Positions 10,674 to 19,500 of a stretch of 64,000 bases of DNA are shown one piece after another (position 1 is the stretch's first letter; every line of letters begins with the position of its first letter). The stretch spans positions 634,247 to 698,246 of the forward strand of contig NZ_JASJUU010000003.1 in NCBI RefSeq assembly GCF_030125375.1, in the 5' to 3' direction. The notes below the pieces were generated by a model. That model saw nothing but the letters and a program-made list of their open reading frames with translations. It had not been told where the DNA came from and made no database searches. The stretch is from Pseudoalteromonas umbrosa. Lineage in GTDB: Bacteria; Pseudomonadota; Gammaproteobacteria; Enterobacterales; Alteromonadaceae. A program made the translations under genes and the position numbers.

Positions 10674-11014
10674 TTTGTGTGAAAATTATAAATAACAATC
10701 GAGTGTACTTTTAAATAATTATTTACAGGGAAAAATTAAATTTAAAAAAATCTCAAACTATAAAGTAAACGAATCTAAGAAGTTTTTACACTTATGTTTA
10801 GATAGCCTTCTAACTTTCAATTCTTATCAAAGAAACACATTACCTTTTAATAGAATTTAATTTAATACAAAAATCGAAAAACTTGATTTTTTCGAAGATA
10901 GCAAATTATTGTTATATATTATGCAACATACATAAATTGAAAATATGACTTCTAGAAAAAAGCATTGTCTATTAAAGCTTAAATATTTTAGCTGATACCT
11001 ACAACAAAAAACTT

Positions 11015-11058
11015 AAACCACTAAACCACTAAACCACTAAACCACTAAACCACTAAAC
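11015..11058. repeat. 8-bp tandem repeat, 5.5 copies
   Basis: Five exact direct copies of AAACCACT plus a half copy, inside the AT-rich region between Ter-like sites. The unit is unlike the iterons at the origin. Its function is unknown; it may be a slippage array. Confidence 0.9.
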
Positions 11059-11146
11059 ATTAGTTTAATATTTGAATTGTAGATATTACCCCTTTCAAAA
11101 AGCAATGGGCTAGTTGATGATTTGTTTCGTGTTATATATAATAAAA

Positions 11147-11162
11147 GGAACACATCATACTT
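11147..11162 (-). other. Ter-like site
   Basis: The minus strand reads AAGTATGATGTGTTCC. The surrounding 27 bp (TATAATAAAAGG before it on the plus strand) closely match those around the site at 11306, so the two look like copies of one unit. Predicted to stop leftward forks. Confidence 0.75.
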
Positions 11163-11224
11163 AGTTGTTTTCAATTATATAAATCAGCACATTACTAAAA
11201 AACAAAAATAATATCCAACTCAAT

Positions 11225-11240
11225 AGTAAGATGTGTTCTC
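11225..11240 (+). other. Ter-like site in opposite orientation
   Basis: The plus strand reads AGTAAGATGTGTTCTC. It is the only clear copy in this orientation, so it should stop forks moving rightwards, towards the origin. It lies between the two leftward-blocking sites at 11147 and 11306 and closes the trap. Confidence 0.72.
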
Positions 11241-11295
11241 TCGACAACATGAAGTTATAAATACCATTTCACATAGAAAAACGTGGTTAATTTGC

Positions 11296-11321
11296 TATAA
11301 TATAAGGAACACATCTTACTT
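11296..11321. promoter_or_regulatory. tus promoter -10 element overlapped by a Ter-like site
   Basis: A TATAAT hexamer at 11296-11301 lies 30 bp before the tus ATG. The Ter-like site (minus strand AAGTAAGATGTGTTCC, 11306-11321) covers the expected transcription start. No convincing -35 box is visible. In E. coli, tus is repressed by Tus bound to TerB at its own promoter; the same autoregulation is inferred here. The Ter site also has the polarity to stop leftward forks and is the first one such a fork would meet. Confidence 0.72.
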
Positions 11322-11330
11322 AAATAATTT

Positions 11331-12206
11331 ATGACATCCAAGTTTGAATTACGAAGTCAATTTGACTTTCTATTAGACCAGATAAATCTTTTATGCGAAG
11401 AGCTTAAAGCACATGAAGTATTAAATAGTTATTACTATGAACTTCCAGCCATCAAAGTTGAAGACGAAATAAAAGCACCAGAAAGTATACAAGTTACTAA
11501 ACTTTCTGGTGATGAAGCATTTAATAAATGCCTTAAAGGTTATTTAGATTTATTTGTCGGTGAAAAGAAAAGTGGCAAAGTATTAACTAGACACCCTGGA
11601 TTAATATCGGTCAATGACTTTGAAGGAAAAATTAAAGCACGCATAAGAGAAGTTAACAAATCAAAAGAAGACTTTAAAAGCTTAATTTTAAAAATTAACA
11701 GCAATGATGCAAGGTTTGATGCAGTTCATAATGCTGTTCCTAATCTAATTACCTTAGCAGCATATCGAAAGATACATTGTGAAGATCAAATACCCTACTC
11801 TGTTAGATTCACATGGATGAAAAAGCATTCAACTACGACCCTTTCAAAAAAATTAGCACTTGAAATGTTAAGTAAATCTTCAGGATACTCAAATCCAAGA
11901 GTTATTGATCAACAGAGTTGGGCTCAAATAGTTGAATCTGAAAAAGTTAGAGTCTCAAGCCTCAGTGATGATTCAAAACTAAGAATAAAACGGCCAACAA
12001 GAGTAACACCTGAAGTAAATATCCGATTTTCTGCTAAAAATAGATACCATGTTAGTGGAGCATTGCCCTTTATCTTATTGAACCCACAAAAAGAAACAAA
12101 GATAGGCAGCTTAGCTGATTACTCAGCAAAAAACATTGATGTAAGAAAAAAAGACTATTCTTATCTAATAGAAAGAATTTATTTAGAAAATCAACCTAAT
12201 GATTAA
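11331..12206 (+). CDS. tus: Tus-like DNA replication terminus site-binding protein
   Basis: The 291-aa protein aligns by eye along its length with E. coli Tus (309 aa). Shared stretches include HPGL (87-90) before a divergent segment, RFDAVHNAVPNLITLAAYR around 128-146, FTWMKKH around 160, and SKLRIKRPTRVTP near 215-227. Tus binds Ter DNA as a monomer and arrests the replicative helicase from one side. The cytosine-trapping pocket residues Phe140, His144 and Leu150 of E. coli correspond to Phe129, His133 and Leu139; Gly149 is replaced by Asn138. No good Shine-Dalgarno precedes the ATG. It is convergent with rep, and Ter-like sites lie just upstream. The assignment rests on remembered Tus sequence, not on a search. 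Confidence 0.87.
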   Translation: MTSKFELRSQFDFLLDQINLLCEELKAHEVLNSYYYELPAIKVEDEIKAPESIQVTKLSGDEAFNKCLKGYLDLFVGEKKSGKVLTRHPGLISVNDFEGKIKARIREVNKSKEDFKSLILKINSNDARFDAVHNAVPNLITLAAYRKIHCEDQIPYSVRFTWMKKHSTTTLSKKLALEMLSKSSGYSNPRVIDQQSWAQIVESEKVRVSSLSDDSKLRIKRPTRVTPEVNIRFSAKNRYHVSGALPFILLNPQKETKIGSLADYSAKNIDVRKKDYSYLIERIYLENQPND

Positions 12207-12220
12207 GAAGTAATCCCTTT

Positions 12221-12248
12221 AAAGGTCAATTTAACATAATTGACCTTT
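12221..12248. terminator. bidirectional terminator tus / rep
   Basis: A 10-bp perfect stem (AAAGGTCAAT with its complement) and an 8-nt loop lie between the convergent stop codons of tus and rep, bordered by A- and T-rich runs. Confidence 0.8.
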
Positions 12249-12253
12249 ATCAA

Positions 12254-13468
12254 TCACTTTTTAACGATTTCTTCCAAAATATCTTCATCAATAATTTCTG
12301 CAGTCTCAACTAACCTTTTTCCACCTTGAATTTCAATACGTTTATTGTGTTTATTAAGAGCTAATATTTCTTCACAGAATTGTGTAGAAGGATGCATTTC
12401 ATATACGTAATCTATGATACGCCCAGTTTCTTCATCTTTTACATTAGAAATATTATATTCTGAAATAGCACCCTTTTCGATCAGGTCTTTCATAGTTGTA
12501 GTCATATCTCTACGAAGAGCTTTTAATTTATTATCGGTAATTTCATCTGTAGAATAGATTGAACCATACTTTTCCATGATAGATAAAAGTCTAAAATGAT
12601 ATGTCTTTCCTGGTGCGGCATAACGCCACAGATGATAAAGGCGTAACATCATCCATCTCGACAATCCACGTTTTAACTCTTGTGCACTATTAAAATAATA
12701 GCCTTTGTATTCAAGATTATCGATCATGTTATGCACAAATGCGTTTAAGCAAGCAACACATTTGATATTGCCGCCTTGACCTTTTTTACCACTAAAGTGA
12801 AGTGAAGATAAAAAGTTCATGTTTGATTCGTAAAATGAATCATCAACATCATTATTTTTTGTATCTGTAGCACGATATTTAAACGACAGTTTTGAACCTT
12901 GTAAAGCTTCTAATGATTCTTTTATTTGAGGGTAAGGCATTGATTGACCAACAGCTTTCAACTCTTGAGCCAATTCATTCATCGAAAAAATTACCGCATA
13001 TTGAATACCGGACTTAAAATTGATTTTTACAATTTTTCCTTTCGAAGCAAGGCGAATAAGTGCTCTTTCAACCTTCTCTTCTCTATCTGATGGCCACACC
13101 AAAAACTCTGTTTCTTCACCATCTTTTTTACTGCTAACAACTGCTGGTGTAATCTTTATTTCACCATCGTATAAAATTCCATCAACTTTTTCAGATATTC
13201 TTCTGGTAATTATGGTCTTTTTTGGTGCTTCTTCCAAAGGCAGCTTTTTATAGCCAGAACGCACAAAACGACCCCATAGGTCATAGTGGTTAAACGTATT
13301 AGAATAAGCTCTCAAGCCATGATTTGTATTTTCAATTGAAATACGAACATCTTTGTTGTCTGTAAAAAGGGCCAAACTTTCGTTATCTATCGCACTTTCA
13401 ACACCATGAATTTGACCTCGCAAAGAGTCTGGCAGATTGTCAACAGAGATGTTTACCTTGCGGCTCAT
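12254..13468 (-). CDS. replication initiator protein (Rep)
   Basis: A 404-aa basic protein with helical segments of the winged-helix type found in plasmid initiators, for example EEKVERALIRLASKGKIVK near residue 130 and SRWMMLRLYHLWRYA near 270. I do not recognise its exact family. Function is assigned from context: it is transcribed away from an iteron and DnaA-box array starting 70 bp upstream of its ATG, with parAB on the other side. The start at 13468 is chosen for AGGAAG 8 nt upstream; the frame extends 17 codons further without a ribosome site. Rep should bind the iterons, open the origin and probably repress its own promoter, which lies among the iterons. Confidence 0.82.
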   Translation of the reverse strand: MSRKVNISVDNLPDSLRGQIHGVESAIDNESLALFTDNKDVRISIENTNHGLRAYSNTFNHYDLWGRFVRSGYKKLPLEEAPKKTIITRRISEKVDGILYDGEIKITPAVVSSKKDGEETEFLVWPSDREEKVERALIRLASKGKIVKINFKSGIQYAVIFSMNELAQELKAVGQSMPYPQIKESLEALQGSKLSFKYRATDTKNNDVDDSFYESNMNFLSSLHFSGKKGQGGNIKCVACLNAFVHNMIDNLEYKGYYFNSAQELKRGLSRWMMLRLYHLWRYAAPGKTYHFRLLSIMEKYGSIYSTDEITDNKLKALRRDMTTTMKDLIEKGAISEYNISNVKDEETGRIIDYVYEMHPSTQFCEEILALNKHNKRIEIQGGKRLVETAEIIDEDILEEIVKK

Positions 13469-13700
13469 GATTTTTACTTCCTGATTCTTTCGACAGCTAA
13501 TAACAACACATTCAAGCACAAAAGTTAATATTTAAAGTTAGTAAAAAATTGATCTGAACCCAAGTTTTTTATTAGATCACTATTTTACCTACTAATGGTG
13601 TTCTTTAGATCATTTTTTTACTAACTAGGCTAGCTTTCTTTGGATTTTTAAACATTTTTACCACAAAATTCCTAATAAAGTGGCATTTGATTCTGTAGCT

Positions 13701-13709
13701 TGTGTATAA
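13701..13709 (-). promoter_or_regulatory. DnaA box
   Basis: The minus strand reads TTATACACA, a perfect match to the TTATNCACA consensus, located between the inverted and direct iterons. Confidence 0.8.
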
Positions 13710-13860
13710 GAGTGATTCAATTTAGTAAAGATCTGATCTATTCATAGTATAGATCAGATCTATATCTAGTGATTTTCATATATTTTAAATCTTTTGTTGA
13801 TAAGTCCACCTCTAAACTTAGTATAGATTTGATCTCAAGGTATCTTTTTGTGAATTAACC

Positions 13861-13869
13861 TGTGGATAA
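13861..13869 (-). promoter_or_regulatory. DnaA box
   Basis: The minus strand reads TTATCCACA, the strongest DnaA box sequence, lying between two iterons and 160 bp from the other box. Confidence 0.85.
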
Positions 13870-14177
13870 ACTGTTGACATCAATAAATATATTTTAACCG
13901 TTAGTATTTTTCTGATCTGTCAGTATATAAAGATCTGATCTTTACTACGTATTTTAATGATCTAAAAAAATATATAAAGTGCTTATAATACAAAGTCTTA
14001 AGATGTATTCCACTCACTTTAACCTTATATACCTATATATTTAAACATACTTAAACTCCTTATTTATTCTTTATCAAATAATAAATTTACGTTTTTTTTG
14101 AATGTCTACTAATTTTGGTGTTTACCTTTCATTTGATGGACATTATAATATTAGACATAAATTTAAGGAATATACGT

Positions 14178-15407
14178 ATGTCTATCAATAGCAATGCACT
14201 TTCCACTTATAAATTGTTAAAAGCAACTGCTGAAGTTGCTGAACAATCCTTAGAAGGTCGAATTCAACATTACAGAGCTCATTTGAAATCTGAAGATAAA
14301 GAGCTTCGTACATATACACAAAAAGCAGCTGCAGATTTATTGAATGTAAATAATAGAACCCTTAAACGTCGACATGATCAAGGTGACTTCGATCATTTAT
14401 CAATTCAAAAAGGTGCGAATGGGCATTACGCTTACACACTGAGCAATATTTTTGCTATGGCTGAAATACTTGGGATCAAAGCTGATCACAGAGATCCTTG
14501 TGATAAATTGCAAGTTATCGTAATTAATAGCTTAAAAGGTGGATGTGGTAAGACTACTTCTCTTGTAAACTTAGCAGCAGCTTTAGCTACAACAAATATT
14601 AAGAGATATAGAATCGGCATTATTGATCTTGATCCTCAAGGATCATCTTCAAGCTTTTTTCCATCAAATGAGCACGATCCGATCACTGTGGGTGATCTAA
14701 TGAGAGATTGTATTGAATTAGATGAAGGTGAAACTTGGAGTCAATTAGTAGCAAATTCTTTTCAGAAAACACATATTCCTAATATCAGAATTTTACCTTC
14801 TGGCATGGATGATTTTTATTTTGAGCATGAAACTGCTACTGAATTAAAAGAATCTAGTAGTTATGAAGGAACAAGACATTATCATAAACTCAAAGAACGC
14901 GTTATACAGCCTGTTGAAGACGAGTTTGACATTATTCTTATAGACACAGCACCTTCTCTTAATTTCATGTTCTACAATGCTCTGATGGCTTCTACTGCGA
15001 TGCTGATACCTGTCCACCCAGAGGCAGTTGATTTTGATGCAAATAACAAATATCTAAAGCGCTTAGGAGAAATTTACCATACAGTCGCTGCGCTAGGGCA
15101 TGAAGGTTGGGATTTCATGCAATTTCTTGTCACTAATTACGTAAAAGGTAACCACTCTCAGAGAGATATTGTTAAAGATGTAAGAACGGCTTTTGGTAGA
15201 CAAGTAATGAGTTATCCAATCAACCATAGTTCTGCAATTACGGCAAGCTCTTCCTCTTTTAACACCATTTTCGATCAGAAAACTTCAGATTCATTGGCAA
15301 GTAGAGAGTCTTTACTTCGTGCACAAGAGAACATAAAGGATGTTGTTGACGAATTAGAAATGCTTATACGCTCAAATTGGTCATCTACACAATCAAGCTT
15401 AGATTAG
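14178..15407 (+). CDS. parA: ParA partition ATPase (type Ia)
   Basis: A 409-aa ParA of the P1/SopA kind. An N-terminal helix-turn-helix region (about 45-110, with AAADLLNVNNRTLKRRHDQG) precedes the ATPase. The deviant Walker A motif is KGGCGKTT (near residue 126), with IIDLDPQGSSS as the A' box and IILIDTAPSLNF as Walker B. The start at 14178 has AAGGAA 7 nt upstream, and the product then begins MSINSNALSTYKLL. Such ParA proteins segregate low-copy replicons by gradients on the nucleoid and repress their own operon through the N-terminal domain. It is transcribed away from the origin, with parB 17 nt downstream. Confidence 0.95.
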   Translation: MSINSNALSTYKLLKATAEVAEQSLEGRIQHYRAHLKSEDKELRTYTQKAAADLLNVNNRTLKRRHDQGDFDHLSIQKGANGHYAYTLSNIFAMAEILGIKADHRDPCDKLQVIVINSLKGGCGKTTSLVNLAAALATTNIKRYRIGIIDLDPQGSSSSFFPSNEHDPITVGDLMRDCIELDEGETWSQLVANSFQKTHIPNIRILPSGMDDFYFEHETATELKESSSYEGTRHYHKLKERVIQPVEDEFDIILIDTAPSLNFMFYNALMASTAMLIPVHPEAVDFDANNKYLKRLGEIYHTVAALGHEGWDFMQFLVTNYVKGNHSQRDIVKDVRTAFGRQVMSYPINHSSAITASSSSFNTIFDQKTSDSLASRESLLRAQENIKDVVDELEMLIRSNWSSTQSSLD

Positions 15408-15424
15408 AATAACAGGTTTAAATA

Positions 15425-16390
15425 ATGGCTAGAAAACGTAAAAACGATACTCGATTAGATCCTTTTGCAACACCTGTTGAAAAAAGTAGTTTGGATGATT
15501 TGCTTGGTAAAGCAAACGTAGGTGATGTGATCACTATGCCATCTCCAAGTGATCCGAATAGAATGATTAGTTTAAAATGTGAAGTGATCTCTCATTCGCA
15601 AATTGCCGAAAGAACAGTTGTTTTTGGTCAGAATCGTCGAGAGCAATCATTATTGAATGAAAGCTCGGTCGCTGATATCTTGCCAGCAATTAAAGCTGAT
15701 GGTAAAAACATGCACCCTGCACTATGTTGGGCTAAAGGCAAAGAGTTACATGTACTATCTGGATCTAGGCGACGCAAAGCGTGTTTACTTGCTGGTGCAG
15801 ATTATGTGGTATTGACGTCGCAAGACTTCACCAACAAAGACGCGCAAGCGCTTGCTGTTTCATCGGATCAATATATCGCGCCGAGTCTATGGGAGTTAGG
15901 CAAAGCTTACGATCAGACTCGTCAATACTTGATAGATTCTGGTAAAAAAGGTTCTTATCGAGAGATAGCTGCAATTGAAGGTGTTTCTCACACAGCTGTT
16001 GCTGATGCTGTAAAAGCATTTCAATACATAGATAAAGAAGTTGTTTTATTGTACCCAACACCAAATCACCTTGGACGTGAGGTTGCAAAAAAACTGATTA
16101 ATGCTAGAAAAGACAAACCTGAACAATTTGTTAATAGATTAAACAGAATATCGAATCAGCCATTACTTACAGAAGAAATGAGTGATGAAAAACGTGCTAT
16201 TGAGATAACTAAGTACTTAACAACGTTAGATGAAGCTACGACAAGTCGTTCAGAATCATTGCTTGAAAATGAATATATTAAAGTTCAAAGAAGTTTAAAT
16301 TCAGGCGCAGTAACAGTTAAAATAGATGATAAAGTTCTGACGGATAAGCGATTAGAACAACTTCAAAAACTGTTAAATAGTTTTAATTAG
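15425..16390 (+). CDS. parB: ParB centromere-binding partition protein
   Basis: A 321-aa ParB with an N-terminal basic ParA-interaction segment (MARKRKN), a ParB/Srx-type nucleotide-binding region with HVLSGSRRRKACLLAGAD near residues 108-125, and a helix-turn-helix (YREIAAIEGVSHTAVADAVKAF, read as two parts) near 180-200. The C-terminal part probably dimerises. It is the second gene of the par operon. I could not recognise its parS site: no palindrome stands out in the 146 bp downstream, and the Ter-like words elsewhere are explained better by Tus. Confidence 0.93.
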   Translation: MARKRKNDTRLDPFATPVEKSSLDDLLGKANVGDVITMPSPSDPNRMISLKCEVISHSQIAERTVVFGQNRREQSLLNESSVADILPAIKADGKNMHPALCWAKGKELHVLSGSRRRKACLLAGADYVVLTSQDFTNKDAQALAVSSDQYIAPSLWELGKAYDQTRQYLIDSGKKGSYREIAAIEGVSHTAVADAVKAFQYIDKEVVLLYPTPNHLGREVAKKLINARKDKPEQFVNRLNRISNQPLLTEEMSDEKRAIEITKYLTTLDEATTSRSESLLENEYIKVQRSLNSGAVTVKIDDKVLTDKRLEQLQKLLNSFN

Positions 16391-16398
16391 CATGTTGC

Positions 16399-16423
16399 GG
16401 CCTAGATCTTCTAGGCCTTTTTT
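16399..16423 (+). terminator. terminator of parAB
   Basis: A stem of GGCCTAG and CTAGGCC with a 5-nt loop, followed by TTTTTTAT, lies 9 nt after the parB stop codon. Confidence 0.88.
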
Positions 16424-16536
16424 ATACTTTTTGTCATCCAACCAGTCAATTTTTCGTAATTTAGTCCCAATTGCCCCTTTAGCTCAAAACAGTAATTTCA
16501 TATACTGGTTCTTTACGTTTTATTACTTGTTAGAAA

Positions 16537-19500
16537 ATGTCCTCGCAGTTATCTAAAGAGCAACTATTAGCTTTATTTGAAGAAATTAAACAGGAACAGT
16601 CTTCTCAGTTTCCTTTATCTGATCGCTTTTTGAAGCAGTATTTTAATTCTGCAATGTTAGCGAAGGCTAAAGAGTATCTAAACGACGAACAAATATCTTT
16701 TTTAGAACACAGTGAAGACTTCTCACGTATAGATGCACAAGTTTTAGGCAATTTCGGTAATACCTTTACACAGCATATCAAAATTGAGCTTATTAAGGGG
16801 GCGCCTTCTGTAGAGGCTCAGTGCTCGTGTTCTAATAATCCGAAATGTCGACATATCGCAGCTGTACTGTTAAAGCTTAAGGTTGATCATTCTGGTGGTT
16901 TTGGCGAGTCTTTTCTGGTTAATGATTGGTTTAATGAATTGTCTTCTCTTCAGCAATCAACTGATTTGAATGCATCGAATGTCTTGCTTTTTGTGTTGGA
17001 ACATAGAGGCAACGAAGTATTATTAAACCCAAAAATGTCCCCTCACAAACCAGATGGCCTTTATCCTCTTGGACGTGTGTTGACTGAGAAACAGCTCAAC
17101 GCGCATGTTCCACCCAAAGATATTTTAGAAAGTGATTATCGCTTATTTAGCTGGGTTCGGTCACAAAATACCCCCGGTCATTTTGAGCTTTCAGGTAAGT
17201 GGGGTTTTGCTGCGCTGCAGCAATTGGCTTCCACGAAGCGATGTTTTTTTGGTAATAGTCGTAAGCCTCTACAATTTGGTCATATGCAACATTTGGACTT
17301 TTCATGGCAGATTGAAAATGACAATTTTAAATTAGTCAGTCAGTTGTCAGATGTAGAGCAATGGTTACTCATTAAGTCAGACCCTCCTGTCTATCTAGAT
17401 ACTGAAAATATGTTACTGGGGCGGATTGAATCAGAGCTAAGTGCACAAGAAATTGCGCATTTACATACTATGCCGTGTATTCAAAAAGATAAAATTGAAG
17501 CTGTGATTAAACGGTTTCAAGATATCTTTGCGGATAATGTCATTCCGCCACCACAAGGCTATGAAAAGTTAATAGATAAGGACAAGTTAGTTGCAAAGTT
17601 ATCTGTTACAGATGGCGAGTATACGCACTTGCAGTTAGATTTATTTAACTCTGTTCAGAAGTATTCTACAGAAAAGCAGTTGAATCGCTGTGAAAAAATG
17701 CTTTTAGGCCTCGGTTTCGAAGCACAAGGTGGTGGATTTAAGTTGCCTGTCGAAGATGAGGTTTCTCATCATTGGTATAACTGTGAAGTTCGCCCTTATT
17801 TGCAAAGAAAGATGTGGCAAGTAGAAGAAATTCATCAAACCAAAAAGGTGCTAGTACCTAAGGTTACTCTTCAGCTCAAACGTGATAAGAAACACCATGT
17901 CATTGGCAAAGTTATGTTTGATCATAGGCAAATTCTTCTCGACTGGGACAAAGCGCCTTGTCATGAGGTCAACTCAATTGCAAATGTTTTTCAGTATGTT
18001 CAGATTGCACAACAATACTATGCAGTCTCTAAAGACGTATACGAAGAGTTACTGCTTTTAAAATCGCGTTTTAGCTATTATTTATCTAGCTCCCAATTCA
18101 AATTCCCTTTGTCTTATGCGAAGCGTCTATTTGAGTTAGATGCAGTTGAGTGTGTGTCAGATGATGGTCGTCTCTTAGACTATCTTGCCGAGCTAAATAA
18201 ACCTATCAACGCCAATGAGTCATTATTAGGTGACAGTCAGGAAAGGTTCACATTAAGAGATTACCAGCTACAAGGTGTAAGTTGGCTGAAGTTTCTTAAC
18301 CGCCATCAGTTGGGGGGGATTTTGGCTGATGATATGGGGCTAGGTAAAACTTTACAAGTTATTGCGTATTTTATCTCGCAACACAATACATTGGTGACAA
18401 AGCCTTCTTTGATTGTTTGCCCGACTTCCCTTGTTGGCAATTGGCAAAACGAATTTAAAAAATTTGCACCTCATTTGCCAGTTTTAACGGTACATGGCAG
18501 CAATCGAGACAAGCAATTGAATCAAGTTGCGCAAGCCCGATTCATTATTACAACTTATCCTTTATTAAAACGAGACTTGGCACATTATTCAGAGTTACAG
18601 TTTGATTCGATTGTACTCGATGAAGCACAATACATTAAGAATGAGACTGCTCAAATCTCAAAATGTGTCAAGCAGTTATCGGCGGAATTCAAGCTCTGTA
18701 TGAGTGGTACACCGGTTGAAAATAACTTAATGGAGCTAAAATCGTTACTTGATTTTGTTATGCCGGATGTTCTTGGGACCAAGCAGCAGTTTAAACAAAA
18801 TTTTCAATTACCCATTGAAAAAGAGCGCGATAGTAAACGTGCTAAGGAGCTTCAATCTCTAATTGCACCATTCATTTTACGTCGAACGAAATCAGAGGTT
18901 GTACGTGAACTACCCGCAAAAACAGAGTTAATTAAAAAGCTTGAGTTTATGCCTGAACAAGCTTCTTTATATCAGCATGTACAAAGCCAGATAGAAAGTA
19001 GTTTAATTGATTTATTTAAAGAGCAAGGCGTTGAAAGCAGTAAGCTAGCGTTCTTAGATGCGCTGCTTAAGCTGAGACAAATTTGTTGTCATCCAGAGCT
19101 TGTTGATAAAGCAGGTGCACATCAACAGAGTGCCAAATTTAATTGGTTAAAAGAGCATTTACCTATCTTGTTAAAAGAAGGACGTAAGATCATTATCTTT
19201 AGCCAGTTTACAACTGTGCTCGATATGATCTCTTCACTTTGCAATGAGATCGAAGTGCCTTTTACTATGCTAACCGGACAAACTAGACAAAGAGATAAGG
19301 CTATTGCTCGCTTTACAGAAGGTGAAGTGGATGTCTTTTTAATTTCACTCAAAGCAGGTGGGACAGGTTTAAATCTAACGCAAGCTGATACAGTGATACA
19401 CTTTGACCCATGGTGGAATCCTGCAGTTGAGAATCAAGCAACTGACAGAGCCTATCGTATCGGTCAAGATAAGCCTGTATTTGTATACAAGTTAATTGTA

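Larger units (their letters stand above)
8870..11330. other. gene-free AT-rich terminus region (candidate ter2)
   Basis: About 2.4 kb with stop codons in every frame and strong AT-richness by eye, unlike the compact neighbours. It holds five Ter-like sites (8979, 10658, 11147, 11225, 11306), an 8-bp tandem repeat (11015-11058) and a short promoter for the tus gene. I see no RNA gene, insertion sequence or gene remnant in it. Its position beside the origin suggests a replication terminus maintained as non-coding DNA. Confidence 0.65.
13538..13941. repeat. iteron array, eight degenerate copies of TTAGTA-N4-8-TGATCT
   Basis: Copies on the plus strand begin near 13538, 13722, 13744, 13818, 13901 and 13921; inverted copies lie at 13574-13595 and 13607-13624. 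Each starts with TTAGTA or a near match and ends with TGATCT or AGATCT, about 18-22 bp apart. Spacer lengths vary, and the copy at 13574 carries an inserted GGTA-type extension. Six of eight contain the exact TGATCT end. This is the expected binding array for the Rep protein encoded next to it. Confidence 0.85.
13469..14177. other. origin of replication region (ori2)
   Basis: The 709-bp divergent space between rep and parA contains eight iteron-like sequences (13538-13941), two perfect DnaA boxes and very AT-rich DNA, with many GATC Dam sites, most of them inside iterons. The 13945-14177 part is T/A-rich and could be the unwinding element or the parA promoter. No other gene is visible. This is the standard make-up of an iteron-controlled origin; Dam control is an inference from the GATC positions. 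Confidence 0.85.

Noticed and set aside
10829..10842. AGAAACACATTACC resembling a Ter-like site
   Set aside because: A base is missing in the core and two differ.
13997..14011. Further Ter-like word near parA (TTAAGATGTATTCC)
   Set aside because: It lacks the critical G of GTA(A/T)G and has another core mismatch, so it is probably chance.
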